NCBI RefSeq assembly: GCF_020382885.2
Contig: NC_058506.1
Location: 13,742,318 to 13,806,317, forward strand
Length of the DNA stretch: 64,000 nucleotides
Reading direction: 5' to 3'
From: Scatophagus argus
Lineage: Eukaryota > Chordata > Actinopteri > Scatophagidae
Shown here: piece by piece, positions 47,401 to 59,600 of the stretch
How the letters are laid out: every line of letters begins with the position of its first letter
Numbering within the stretch: position 1 is the stretch's first letter
The notes under the pieces: model-generated
The model's input: the letters and a program-made list of their open reading frames with translations, nothing else
What the model was told of the DNA's origin: nothing
The model's database searches: none
Position numbers and translations under genes: made by a program

Positions 47401-50400
47401 ACAGATATATTGCTTGCAGACTTCAAGCAAATAGTCAATTAACTGGTTAGTACATAGAAAGATAATCAGCAAATGTTTTGATAATCGATTAATCGTTTTA
47501 GTCATTTTTCGAGTAAGCATTCACTTTCAGTCTCATCTTTTCATATGTGAGGATTTTCCACTTTTTCTCAATCTTAAATGACAAAACAAGCAATATCAAG
47601 AAACCACCATGGTCTCTGGGAACTTATAACAGACATTCACTACTTCCAGATAGACTAAACTAACTGCATATGTTGTCCTCATAATGCGACAGAGACACCT
47701 AAAGCTAACACTGTCGCTGGTGTTGCAGAGATGACATCTTTTCATTCTCCATCTGTATGAAGCAGAAACTTTTGTTCTTAAGCATGAAAATGTATTTCGT
47801 TGTCTATAAGTTGAATGTGTTTTAATAATGGTGATTTAATCTTCTGTTTTCTCAGAAAACACACATGACATCCTGCGCAAACACCACATACACAATAATA
47901 ACCGAAAGATTCCCGTGCCTTCGTGAGCTCAAGACAGTTTGCAGTTTGGTAAACAGCATCTGGTTCCAGTCATGATCAGAAAAAGACAGAAGGCACGACA
48001 GACAAAGACAAGAGGAAAACAAGCTCTCCATACATTTCACCAATCAATTCTCTTGCTAACATGAACTTTTTCTCTTGTTAATATTTCAAACCAGCCTCCC
48101 TACTTGCAGTTTTTATCTTTGAACTCTACAGGGAATCACAGCTGCCTTTGAGACGAGAATACAAATATGGTCCAAAACTGAACAACTACACCGCACAAAA
48201 TTGGCACCTCCAGCTAAGCTACTTGGTGCTACAGATCTCCCAACAATAGAGTTATGTAAGGGACTTAAGATGCCCAGTGCATTCTTTTGATTTTGACGTT
48301 GCTCTGACGTTTTCTGAATTGTGGCTGAAAATCGTAGCAAGCAACGCTTACACTACTGATTAAGATGTAACCAAAGTGGAAGCCTCATTGTGTTTCACAA
48401 TAACCAAGTGAATGCAGATTAACCATACGTTGTCCATACGTGTCACTTCATACAGTGTGTGTGTGTGTGGGGGGGGCAACAATGATAAATATAGCCCAAG
48501 GCTGAGGAAGGCCTTTCAGAAACAGGAAGTCTCAATCTGTCACCGTCTGCTGTGAGGACAAAGAAGGAGAGGAACAGAAGTAAAGTGGGATAAACATGGA
48601 ATGGACAGCGGTAATTACAAAAGTGCCAATTAGGCAATCTGTGGCTTCAGAATGGTGGCTTTTAAAGTATCCACTTACATGCCTAAGTTAGAGATTTGTG
48701 ATTTGATGTTACCGTTTTTTTTTATACACACAGTCTCACCCACATCAACCACATCATCATCAGTTTCCTTCACGGTGAAGATAAAAAATCTGAACATTTC
48801 AGATAAAACTGGATCTGAGGCACATCGCACGAACATCAGCAAGCATAACTGTCTCTCAGTGAAACTCATCATTTTCACGTCAACAATAAAAAGCCTCTAC
48901 GCCCTCCGCAGGCCAACAGAGGGATCAACAGCAACAGGGATGGTGCACATCAGTGACACTGACAACACTGGCGACTGACAAAACCAGACAGAAAACAAAA
49001 CCCACTTGCTATCAACATTCCAGACTGCCAAAGATAGATTCATTTTGGAATATGCAAGCTGGTCTGCAAATGTAGAAGATTCTCAGTCCTACACCCTGTG
49101 AGACTGACAGCTGACTCTTTGGCCAGTGTGAACAATGGGTAAATGTCAAGACAAAGTATGTCTTCACCTGGTTCATCAGATACCTACATTGCCAATAAAT
49201 ATCAGTGTCATTCCCAACATTGTTTCTCTGAACACGCTGGGCTGACAGATTAATCATATCCTCTGATTCATGAGCAATATGTCTTAGGTACACCGTGTGC
49301 CTTCCTGCAAGATGAATTTTAGACACATCTACAATGAAAGAAAAAAAGGTGGGAGGAGGAGCGTGCATGAGAGTAGATGAGTGTGGCATCTGGCAGACAT
49401 TTCACAAGGAGCAAAGGGAAGGAAACGTCTTCCTGCAGCCACTGACTCCTGCTGCCGTTCTCTCATATCCTTCCCATTAAGTCATCATGGGAAAACCACA
49501 TGCCTTTGTCATACCAGATCACTGTTAGAAAATACTGAGTGTACTTGTGTAAAGACAAGTAAGCTTCAAGTGGGGGAAAAAGTCTTACCACTTAGTGCAT
49601 ACACAAACTGAATCAGATTCTGGCAGCCAACACTAAGCATCTCACTTGAATGAGATGACAATATAATAACTTGAAGACCTTACTGCATTTCACAGTTCAG
49701 TATATTCACACAGATAGCCTGGGGGATCTGAGCACAGTGTAACGCATTCAGTAAACTTACAGCTGATAAATTTCCCCCTGAGAGATCACGGAGTTCTCGG
49801 TGAAATAAGGTCTCATCTTTACCCCGCAGCAGGCGCAGAAGCAGCCGGCTGATGAGCCCCGACGCGCGGTCACAACACCGGGAGGCATCGCTGCTGTGGT
49901 GGTGGGACCAGGACGCACAGAAGCGGGCTGGAGTTACCGACACGACGCTGAGGTTGAGGTGTGAAGGGGCAGCTGTGGAAGAAGCTCTGATCTCACTTTG
50001 ACGTTTCGCTTTTAATGATCATCGCGGATTTAGGGGATTATCGGTCTAGAGGTTTTTAAAAAAGCACGGTATGGTAGCACTGGTAAACTGGATGGAGCAG
50101 GTGCTTCGTAGCATCTGCTCTGTGATACCGTTTCGTAAATCTGCAGCAGGCTGCGGTAAAAACCTGCCGCTGGAGGGGAGGAGACACTCGTGGTCCAATC
50201 GGTGAAAACAGCAGGCTGTCGACGTCTGCATGGTGGACTATTAGTGCCATCGTGACCAGGCATGCAAACAGGATAGGGTTTAAAATAGATCTTTTTTTCC
50301 AATTTCAATGGTTAAATTTATGAATCTGGCCTACTCTGAAGACAAAAGGTTTTTGTTTAACTTGAATATTATTTACCCATTCAGACATTAAGAAGCAAAA

Positions 50401-53400
50401 CAAACAGTAGGTAGGCTACATTGTGACATCTTGCATTATCTATGGTTTACCAATATGACTAGTTTTGATTGGAATTCAAAAACAGCCCATGAAGCTTGTA
50501 ATCTAGGCTGAATGCAGAATTGCAGACATTTTCAATACAGCTAGCTAGCCAGCCGTTTGCCACAAAATACAATATGTCAGGAGTTGTCATTTTCTCCATC
50601 AAGTCATCACAGCTAGGCTCTTTAAATGCTGACTGCTATAACTTGTTTGTACTCAGAACAAGTGGTTTTAACTTCACAACATTGTAGCATTGAGCATTTC
50701 ACAAAGTGCAGTCAGCTTAGCTTTGCTGCTTATTCTAGCTCTCTGAAGGGTTAGACAGTACAGCCTGGGGATATTAACAATAACGTGACACGCGTAGTAA
50801 ATTCTTAGGGCATTTGGACTTGTTAGGGCTCTTGAAGATGTTTCGCCTCGCATCCAAGAAGCTTCTTCACTTCTGAAGAGGTTCTGAAGAACTGAAGAAG
50901 CTTCTTCTTCAGAAACATCTTCAAGAACCTTAATAGGTCCGGATGCCCTAAGAATTTACTACACAGACCATGACCTGGATGACTGAGAACCTTCACCGAC
51001 CAATAACGTGATACCTATGTAATAAGCTATGTTGCTGACCAATATAAACTAGCTACTGTCCCTATGAATTCTGAACACAAGCATTCCACAAGTTTCCCAG
51101 TGTTGTTGCCCCTAACCCACCTTGTTCGAAACGTGTTGCTGGCATCAAATTTAGAATAAGAAATATTTATAGAAGTCCATGAAGTTTTTGAGATTTTCCT
51201 GTCATTCCCATAAGTCAGAAAGGATTAGCCAATTATCACATTCTGTTTTACTTTTATTTTACTCAGGATCTCAGCTTTTTCTTAGGAAATGGGGTTGTAT
51301 TACGTCCAAGAGTTGTGCAATTGTTGCATAACTTTAACTCATTAATTTTGCTTTTGAGCCTTTATTAAAACAGGCCACTGCTTTACTGCCAACAAAGCAA
51401 CCTCTGAACCCCTGAACTACACAAAATGGACTGGTTTTCTACATCTCCACAGATATCACGTTAATCTGTCAGGAGATAGTCTTCTAGTTGTGTCATTTTT
51501 TGCCTCACCGCCCATTTTGTTTCATCAGAAACCTGGTAACTTAAGACAAAACTTGAAGTTGCATAACCAACTCTACATGTGTGGCCTTCAGGGGAAAATT
51601 CTCACCAGAGACAACGTCACTTGACACCTTAATGTGCTGGCACTAGCAGCAACAGCAGCAGCAACAACAACAACACAACAACGGAAAAAGGATTGAGAAA
51701 TCAAAAAGGAGAGAGGAGAGGATCAGTAGTGAACCAAGGCGAAATTTGACCTTAGACTTGGTTATGCTGCCTGTTGATTCCTCGTGGTTTCAGCTGGAGG
51801 ATGGATTACAAACCAAGGGTAAATACGTGGACATCACCTGACAGCCAGTGTACACACAGGGTGGTGGCACGAGTGGAGGCACTGTTTTTATGTTGGGTCC
51901 ATTGGTGGCCTATATAATACTGCATACATGTGCACAAGCTTTGGCAGTTTTTATGTTTGTTTGTTTTTTTTTCTACCTTCTTTGACTGTCTTAGATTGGT
52001 GAGATTCAGCAGCAAGATGAAGTGGATCAATTAACTCCATCATGTTACAGGATTTGACCTCCTCTCAGTGATCTTTACGAGCAGAAAATTGTTTATTTAT
52101 TAGTCCCCTGTGTCACGAGTGGTTTAACATATCAAAGTGCTAGATGGTGTGACAATACTGTCAGAGCATGAAGTGTACAGAAATAGACCGCAGAAGGTCA
52201 AGAGTTCAGTGTAGGCATGAATACTGGGAATGTTTATAGTTACAGTTATACTAATGAGACTTAAGTACTCATCAGGAGGCTTTCATGGCTGACTGAAAAC
52301 AGCTGCCTTTATCTGATAATTAACCAACACTCCGGCTTCATGAGGCTGACTGACATTTATCTCACATTGACCTTCACATTGACTCCCCATCCTCTTTCTT
52401 CAGTTGGAAATGATTGTTACCATGGTTGTAAAAGCACTCTGACTATAATGAGGAACAGTCATGGGCCATAATCCTAATCCCAGTCTGCCATGAGTCAGGT
52501 AGTCCTAGCAGTTGATGGACTCCACATGTTTGTGGTGTCGGGGACAGCTCTCAAGTACCAGCTTACTGTTCTCTCATTCGCCTGCTGAAATGCACACCGT
52601 CCAATGACAAGCAGCGAAGGCCAGGATGTGTTTGTTACATGCAGACACCAGACACTCCTCTGTTGCTCTCACGTCTCCACGTATACAAAGACACAGACAC
52701 AGTCACCTTAGCGAACACAACATTGCATACATAATACAGGACACCCGGGGCTATTAGGTATGGATTGAAAACACACACGGTTTGATATGTATTACTAGCT
52801 GACAGGAAATCAATCTGGTTATTTACAGCTGAATCAATCTGCCAACATATCTAACAGACTGCATATGCTAGATTACAATTGGGTGAGTGAAAAAGATTTA
52901 TTTCATCCAACTAAAGACCAGAAACACTAATGAAATCCTATTCCTTCCTTTGATTTCTCCTCTGTGGGTCTTCCAGTGACGTTGCTGCTTTTGCTGATGT
53001 CACTGCTCTGCTGACGTCACTGACTTTAATCAGCAGCACTGCAGTGGGTCCTGTTTAAGCAGACGGACACACTGCATCACTAAAGCTTTATTCCTGTCTG
53101 AATGAATGTCACTACCTGTGTCAAAATGAGCTCTGCTGTAGCTGCTCGCTTCTATGGCATGGCAGGCACAGACGTCAGCAGTGTGGGAACGTTAATTCAG
53201 TAACTCAGTATGTGGGCCCACTTTCGTTAAAAACGTTTTTGCCTCTTTGCCAACACACCTGAGACCATCATGATGTGAATACACTACACTCTGAAATTAG
53301 CTAAAGTTATTAGGTAAGATGATACTAAAACAACATATACAGTATGTGACTATTTCATTGGGCAAGATACAAGTGCTGTTCTTTTGTAATACAAAGAGTT

Positions 53401-56400
53401 GAACAAGTAAAATTATCTTTATGACTGTGAGGAATAAAACTGAAATCCATAACTTTCTGTGCTTTGACATGTGAAATCTTGCATCATTGTTCGGTATAAA
53501 CAACAACCCAGTTCGGTGAATAAAAATGTCTGTGAACAATTGGGTAATGTAATAGTTTGACTCTCGAAAAGCAGTGTGCCACCACGTAGAACAACCAGAT
53601 TGTATTTTGTATTTTTGTCCCAGTTTAAAACTCTGGTATTGTGACAACCCTGTAAGGCATCAAGTTCAACCAATGAAAAAAAGAACCAGTCTTAATGTCT
53701 AATAACACTCCACCGTGCAGATGAAAAACAAACAACACTCCCTGGACTCTAAAGCTCACTATAATCTAGTATAACATACACAGCTCCTCATGGGGTTAAA
53801 AGTAATATTCCTTTGAGAGTTTGAGGTTAATATGAAGTCAAGACAAGGCCCAGCTCATCACTTGATATTCATATATTGGTATGTGTTCCTTCGAAAAAAA
53901 ATTGTAATGGCGTGCCAGTACAAGTAACAAGGTTACATATTCCATCGCTGGGTGGAACATAATACAGTCAATTTATACATCAGAGGAGATTTCCATTGAA
54001 AAATGTCACATTTAGCCGATAGTGTATGGCTGGTCAAACGATTAAATAATCTCAGGAATTCAAAAACAAGATACTGAAAATAATATTGGTTTGAAGAACA
54101 CTGCGTGATTCAGAATGACATCTGATCTGATACCGATGTCTGTGTACACACACACACACACACACAGCCCCAGTATGTGAATATAGATTTCACTCCCAGC
54201 TGCACAAATACAGAAAGCCCTCTCAGTTGGATGGCACAGAGCTCCAATGACCAGACAGAAACAGAGGCGCTCTGACTTTGGGAGGGGCTACAAGGCTGCC
54301 CCTGGATCAGTAGTGCAGCTCCCTTGACCCACATAACCAGACCAGACTCACAGAGAGCCTACTGCCCTCTGATGGCCAGCCAGCAAACCACAGTTAATTG
54401 TCTCATATGAGAGGATTTCAAGATTTAATTTGTTGTTGAAGGGCCAAATAAAACAAAAAAGGGGAAATAAGAATGTTACTGCAACCGGCGCACTGATATT
54501 GAGAACAAATAAACACAGCATCAGTGGAAGGAAACTGCTGATGACTGTTTGACTAAAACCAGTTGTAAATGTTTTTGAGTGAAACAGGATAAACCAGATT
54601 CCCAACACCAGCTCAACACCTAAGGCAATATGGGCCAGCAGAGGGTTATGTCATCACAGTAGCACAGCAGCTCTTTGAATCAGCGAACAAAAGAAGCCCT
54701 GCAGGGTCAGACACATTTAATTGAGCATCAAGCACTTCTTCGGGTAAAGTCCATTCTTTGCCCTGTTCGTTTACGTCCGGTTGTGTCATGTCAGAGGTCA
54801 GGGGTAGAAATACAACAGAACCTCTGTTCAGACACTTCAGTAGATGCTCTTGTTGTCTCTTGAACCACTCAGCCTGGCACCGCATTTCCGGTACAGTGTC
54901 ACTGTGATCCTCACTCTCAGCCTTTGTGTCCCAAAATCCCACAAGTTTTTTTCTTTGTTTGTTTTTAGCACAAAGGTGACAAATACAAAAGATGATAAAG
55001 CTTCTGAGAGAGACTTTCAGTGTCTTACCTCCTCGGCTGAGAGCGGCGGTCATCCTCCCCACTACCGGACTCCTGAAGAGATCAAATGAGAAAATCACAT
55101 TCATTAGTATCTAACTATATTGGATGGTCAACTGCTGAGCTTGGAGACAGGATAGCATTTAAATCAACATTACATTATTTCAACGTTGATGCAATACAAC
55201 TAACTACTGATATATGCAAAACCCCAAAATCACCTAATTGTGAAACACTGTTAGTAATATTGATAAAGATAAAGAAATTGTGAATAATAGTTGTGATTTT
55301 AAGCATAAATTTGGTCTTGTAGTATTCAATTCATGTTATGATGCTCTGTAAAGAACTCTAACTTGTTTCAGAATTATAGAGATCATGATTTACAAACAAA
55401 CAACAAACAAAAATGCTTAATCAACTTTAAATAAGCTTCCAGTTTAAGCATGCAGTGATACAAAACCATAATGAATAAAGTCCCCTCTCATTGGGTAAAA
55501 CGAGAAGAGTGGCTTGTATATTTCCATATTTACAAGTACACACACACACACGCAGTTGCAGAGAGACAGGAGGGAGAGCAGAGTGGAGCTTCAACTCAAT
55601 TTGCACACACTCCAGGAAAATGACCTCAGTCTGTTTTTAAGGTGTGGCCGGTGGAGAATAACATATTCACACAGAGAAACAAGCAAGCAAGGAGATGAGC
55701 AAGATGAGCAAATAACATATTCACACAGAGAAACAAGCAAGCAAGGAGATGAGCAAGAGAGAAAGGGAGCAAAATCCAATTCACATCCTATCTGCACATT
55801 GTGGAATATGAAGCTCTGCTAAATGATGGGCTAAGGATTAGTGGCAGATTAACACCTGGCACTTATCTTGCAGCGCCTGGCTGGTACTTATCTTGTTTAC
55901 ACTGTGTGTAGGCTTAACTAGCCTTAACAACATTACAAAACCATTAGCAACTTCATAAAAGAAAGAATAGATTACAGGTTGATGATGGGAAACAGTGGCA
56001 CAAAAGCTTTTGCAGGGCTCAATGTTTTTACTGGTCTGACTGAAGCTGGGTCATATAAATTTCAAAAAAGTTATAAGACCCAGCTTCAGCTTATGTTTAA
56101 TTATTTGTGAATGCACGGTATGATGCAGCTAATGCAAAATGTGCATGATTAATAGGTGTATTTGGTATGTTTTGACCAAGTTATTGCTGAAGCAAAACAG
56201 AGGAGGAAGAATCAAGATACCAGAATTTACACCCAAGTCTTGTGATACTGTTGCAGATCCAGTTTTATGTAAAATTTGCGATGGGACAAACTCATCCTCT
56301 CTAAGCCACATTGTCTAAAGCAGGTCTCCACTGTGGGCTTTCAGCCCCACCAGCACATGAGATGTTTCAAACAGATCTTGTGGATTGTTTAACACCTCAG

Positions 56401-59383
56401 TAAAATATGTTACATGAGGTGCTGTTTTCCTATAGTGATTTTAAAAAGATAAAAACATTCTATCTCTTTCTCTATGATGCCATATACCCAAGTTAATTTT
56501 TGCAACCTGTACTTAATCCTGGGAAGTAGTGTATGTGGCAGGTCTTTTAGAGACAGTAACATTTAAATGCCTTAGTTATATTGACCTTTGTTGCACATCA
56601 TGGTTAATTACAATTGTAATGAGGGAACAAGTTTCAAGTAAAAACAAAGCATCTCACTGTAAATTCAGCTGTTGCTGGGTGCCACTGTGTCCTACATTGT
56701 GACATATCACCTGATCTTTGTTTAGATTGGAAAACACACTTGTGTTTTGCATATATGAAAATGTGAGGAGATTTTTCTAAAGCTTATGGAAATATGTAGC
56801 GTGAGTGTGCAGGCTGGGCAAGGATCTGCAGGACAGGAGACAAGTCTGTGCCGCACTGGGAGTCACAAGTTACAGCATCTGGAGTCATCAAGTTGAAACT
56901 AGTAAAAGGGCAGATGAATGTGTCCAAGTGTGTGTAGTACCATACGTGTGTTTTCCCTGAAAACACCCTTATTATGAAGCAAACACACATCAGTCAGGCT
57001 GGACAAATTCAACATGTGGTGCAAGTAGAGACGGTGGAGGACAAAAAAAAAAATTCTTACAAGACTTTACATAAGACTTCACACACATCACATGACAGTG
57101 AGACACAGGAAACCAGACACGTCTGTGAAACATGTTATCACTGTACATTAGTGTGGGCTACAACTTGAAAGCATATTTTCACAAGAAATTACTGCATTGT
57201 TCACCACCTTTGCCTGCCTCACCTTGCTAAATTACAAATGTGTAACTATTTCCTTTACTCGTGATGAAAAACTCCCACGTCACCATCACATCTTTAACAC
57301 GCATGATCATCCAAGGGATATGAAGCTAACTGCTTAATACCGATGGCTCACTGTTAACAATTCAAAAAAATTCTTGTTTCATCCACTCTCATTAAGTCGT
57401 AATGGATGACAGTCAGAACAAATTACCTAAAGTGTGTGTGTGTACACACTAACACAGTTATCATTATGTCGACTCACAGAACCTGTTTTGCTCTGAGAAT
57501 ACATAAGGTGTGAAGGACGTGGTCGCTTTCAAGGCCTCACTACCCTGAGACTGTTTGAGAAAAAACTTTACTGCAGTTTGCCCTTTGAGACACAGTTTGA
57601 GGTAGAAAATAACACATTTTCACACACAAACTCTGATCTTCTACTAGGTGCAACTAACAAGGAAACACATCAGACAGTCCTCAGATATCATAAATATCAG
57701 CCGCTCATATCTTACTTTAATTCATTATGCCCATAGAGAAGTCAGTTTCACTTATCCAGCACTAGGGCTGCGACTACAGCGTTGCTTCATTATTGATTAA
57801 CCCGATGATGACTGGAATAACAACTAAATAAATCATTCGATCAATAAAATATCCAAAAATTGAGGAAAATAATTTGGATGGTCCTTTTCCTCAGCATGCT
57901 TTTCCACTTTGAGTCAGTCTATCTCAGATGAGCTCAGGCCAAGAGAAACTGGTTGACTTTCTGGATGTTGTTGATATAAGGCTTTAGCCTTGCATGCTAG
58001 AGTCTTAACTTGCATTTGTTGATTCAGTGATCGACTGTGTTTACTGACACTGGTTTTCTGAACCATTCCCAAACAAAAATAATTATATCCTTTATACAAT
58101 CACATCAGTTTTTAATTCAATGCCCCTGAGGATTCAAAAGTCACAGGTTTTTTGAGCATTGCACAACAAGTCTTTTGTGGTGACTGTACCAACTTCTTTG
58201 CAACACATCGTAGGCATAAAATTCAGGATAATATATCTTCATATATATAATCTACATAAAATAGATTATATATATAATATATTATATCATGTATTTTAAA
58301 TAATCAATGACGTTGATAAGGTAAAACATTGATTTTATGGTCTTTGTACAGTTTTCAATTTAACATAATAACAAAGGGGATTTGGAAAATGATGACATTC
58401 TGTTTCAATAGCATTTTAAACAATATCCTAACTTTTTTAGAATCATGGTTGCGCTTCCTCCATCTATTCCTGGTAGTCTGGTAGGGCTTCATCTCCCCAC
58501 TTCTCGACTTTGCATGGTTATACTCCTGCCGTCATCACAAACACACACACAGACAGAAAGAAACAGACGCAGACAGGAAGAGAGGGGGCAGACCGGTAGC
58601 GAAACATACAAACAAGACCGAGAAGACAGAGAAATAGACTAGGAAGGAGACAAAGACAAAAAGACACGCGTCCACTACCTTGTTTACATGCCGAGATGAC
58701 ACTCAACAATAATTAAAGAGTAAATACACGCATGAATGCGAGTATGCGTGTCACAAGGCGCTTATTAGGAGCGGAAATGCATGAACTAGGTAGCTAACCC
58801 ACAAATCTACTGCAACTAGAAATCACTACCTAGCAAGCAATGGGTCTATAAACTGCTGTCACACACACAGGAAAAGTTAGCAAACTTCACCACACCGTAA
58901 ATGAAGGATAGGAGTTCCTCTTATCTTAGACAGTAGAAGCTAACTGCCAATTGAACCTTTGAACTGGCGGAAATGTGCTGACAGGAACCATGTCAACAGT
59001 GGGGTACAATTAAAGAAGAAGGGGAAATTGTTCTTTCCTAGTCGGCTAACGTCGTTGCCTTTTTCAAGCAGCGGTAACATAACATTTCCAAGCAGATTAA
59101 CTTGCCACCAAGTAAGACACTGATATTATAACTGAAAATGATGAGCAGCTATATGTCACGCATGCGCAGGGAGCACAAAGGCAAGGCACTTTATGACAGT
59201 CAGCAGCCAACAAAAAGACAGCGGAAATGAAGTCTCATATCGCCTTCGTTGTCAAATAAATTTGGGTTTGACGGTAGTGGCACACGTAGTGGAAGAGGGT
59301 TCAATAAAGGCGGCTCTTACCGAAACGCAAGGGCTGGAGCTGGTGCTGGGGGTCGGTGAACGCTGTACGGTAACCAGCGCCAT
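41477..59383 (-). CDS. ssh2: slingshot-2 cofilin phosphatase (SSH2)
   Basis: Fifteen coding exons on the minus strand: 59383-59321, 55072-55029, 47181-47069, 46964-46900, 46801-46680, 46570-46505, 46409-46344, 46189-45995, 45809-45716, 45506-45378, 45030-44984, 44783-44637, 44488-44288, 44194-43153, 42817-41477. Phases are continuous; 1244 residues (human 1423). Order: MALVTVQRSPTPS start, SSH N-terminal domain (about 37-275), DEK-C-like segment (IRTELEMHMTCNLREFKEFI, from 277), dual-specificity phosphatase domain with HC-K-M-G-I-S-R (catalytic C394, R400), then KQRHNKLWRSHSDSDLSDHH, a long low-complexity Ser/Pro tail containing DRINFFSAREKFKGM, RSASLAKLG, and GRTHPLRRLKK at the C-terminus. 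It removes the inhibitory Ser3 phosphate from ADF/cofilin and so promotes actin turnover. PTERELTERQIK and the C-terminus favour SSH2 over SSH1 or SSH3. A second first exon lies at 49761-49888. Confidence 0.95.
47182..49760. other. ssh2 intron between exon 3 and the alternative first exon
   Basis: No further exon supported. Contains dispersed repeat copy B (47425-47660) and a short GT/G tract at about 48455-48476. Confidence 0.5.
47425..47660. repeat. dispersed fish repeat, copy B (MITE-like)
   Basis: Shares with copy A (31040-31360), in the same orientation, the GATAATCGATTAATCG-type start, the TCATATGTGAGGATTTTCC interior and the GGGAACTT..ACAGACATTC end region. Confidence 0.6.
49761..49888 (-). 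CDS. ssh2: ssh2 alternative first coding exon
   Basis: On the minus strand an ATG at 49888 opens a 42-codon frame (MPPGVVTARRGSSAGCFCAC at the start; MRPYFTENSVISQ later) that ends CAG CT|GTAAGT. The two left-over bases CT join the first base C of ssh2 exon 3 to give Leu, then ISESFLTVKG, in exactly the required phase. The surroundings (49790-49970) are GC- and CpG-rich, as expected of a promoter. An in-frame stop lies upstream of the ATG. A mammalian SSH2 isoform with a similar N-terminus (PYF...VISQ...LISESFLTVKG) is known to me. The exon lies between exons 2 and 3 of the main transcript, so it needs its own promoter. Confidence 0.75.
49889..50260 (-). promoter_or_regulatory. probable internal ssh2 promoter
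   Basis: CpG-containing, GC-rich DNA directly upstream (minus strand) of the alternative first exon, in an otherwise AT-rich intron. Short overlapping open frames here have no family resemblance. No TATA box was identified. Confidence 0.45.
50794..51003. mobile_element. foldback element with 20-bp perfect inverted ends, derived from a LINE 3' end
   Basis: GTAGTAAATTCTTAGGGCAT at 50794-50813 is perfectly reverse-complemented at 50943-50962. Inner stretches (GAAGATGTTTC and GAAACATCTTC; GAAGCTTCTTC) also pair. To the right, ACCATGACCTGGATGACTGA matches the 3' end of the LINE fragment in VWA7-like copy 1. Two head-to-head copies of one repeat end explain the structure. Confidence 0.75.
54147..54166. 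repeat. (CA)n microsatellite
   Basis: About 10 CA units in an ssh2 intron. Confidence 0.85.
55657..55764. repeat. tandem duplication, 54-bp unit x2
   Basis: The unit AATAACATATTCACACAGAG... at 55657-55710 is repeated almost exactly from 55711. It lies in the first intron of ssh2. Confidence 0.9.
57765..57870. repeat. dispersed fish repeat, copy C (truncated)
   Basis: Begins TAGGGCTGCGACTACAGCG and continues with TTGATTAACCCGATGATGAC, the usual start of the same family as the copies at 31040 and 47425. It is shorter and more diverged. Confidence 0.6.
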
Positions 59384-59600
59384 TCAGCGACCGGGAAGCG
59401 GACACCTGAGAGTAAACGACAGCGGCGAGACGAGCATAATTGTGTCGATGGAGAGAAAGCCCAGCTGAACCCGGGTTGTTTGTCTTTTCTCGTTTTTCCT
59501 CTTTCTCCCTCACTGATCGTTGACTACTTGACTACTCCCCGGCTGTTTCCTCTGTCAGCTCCTTTTGCGCATGCGCAACTACCCGTAGCTTGTCAATCTT
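59384..59600 (-). promoter_or_regulatory. ssh2 main promoter / 5' UTR region
   Basis: CpG-containing DNA directly upstream (minus strand) of the ssh2 start codon, including AGCGACCGGGAAGCGGAC and TTTTGCGCATGCGCAACTAC. The latter (about 59563-59582) contains GCGCATGCGC, an NRF1-type palindrome often found in CpG promoters. No TATA box seen. Confidence 0.5.

Larger units (their letters stand above)
50261..55028. other. ssh2 intron
   Basis: No exon supported on either strand. Contains the foldback element at 50794-51003, a CAG/CAA-rich tract at about 51643-51680 and a (CA)n tract at 54147-54166. Confidence 0.5.
55073..59320. other. ssh2 first intron
   Basis: No exon supported. Contains a 54-bp tandem duplication (55657-55764), a 13-bp inverted repeat around 56040-56090, dispersed repeat copy C (57765-57870) and an AT-rich palindromic stretch near 58235-58285. 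Confidence 0.5.

Noticed and set aside
49680..49943. 87-codon minus-strand frame overlapping the ssh2 alternative exon
   Set aside because: It is in a different frame; its phase at the donor would hit a stop immediately in exon 3. The neighbouring frame from 49888 fits instead.
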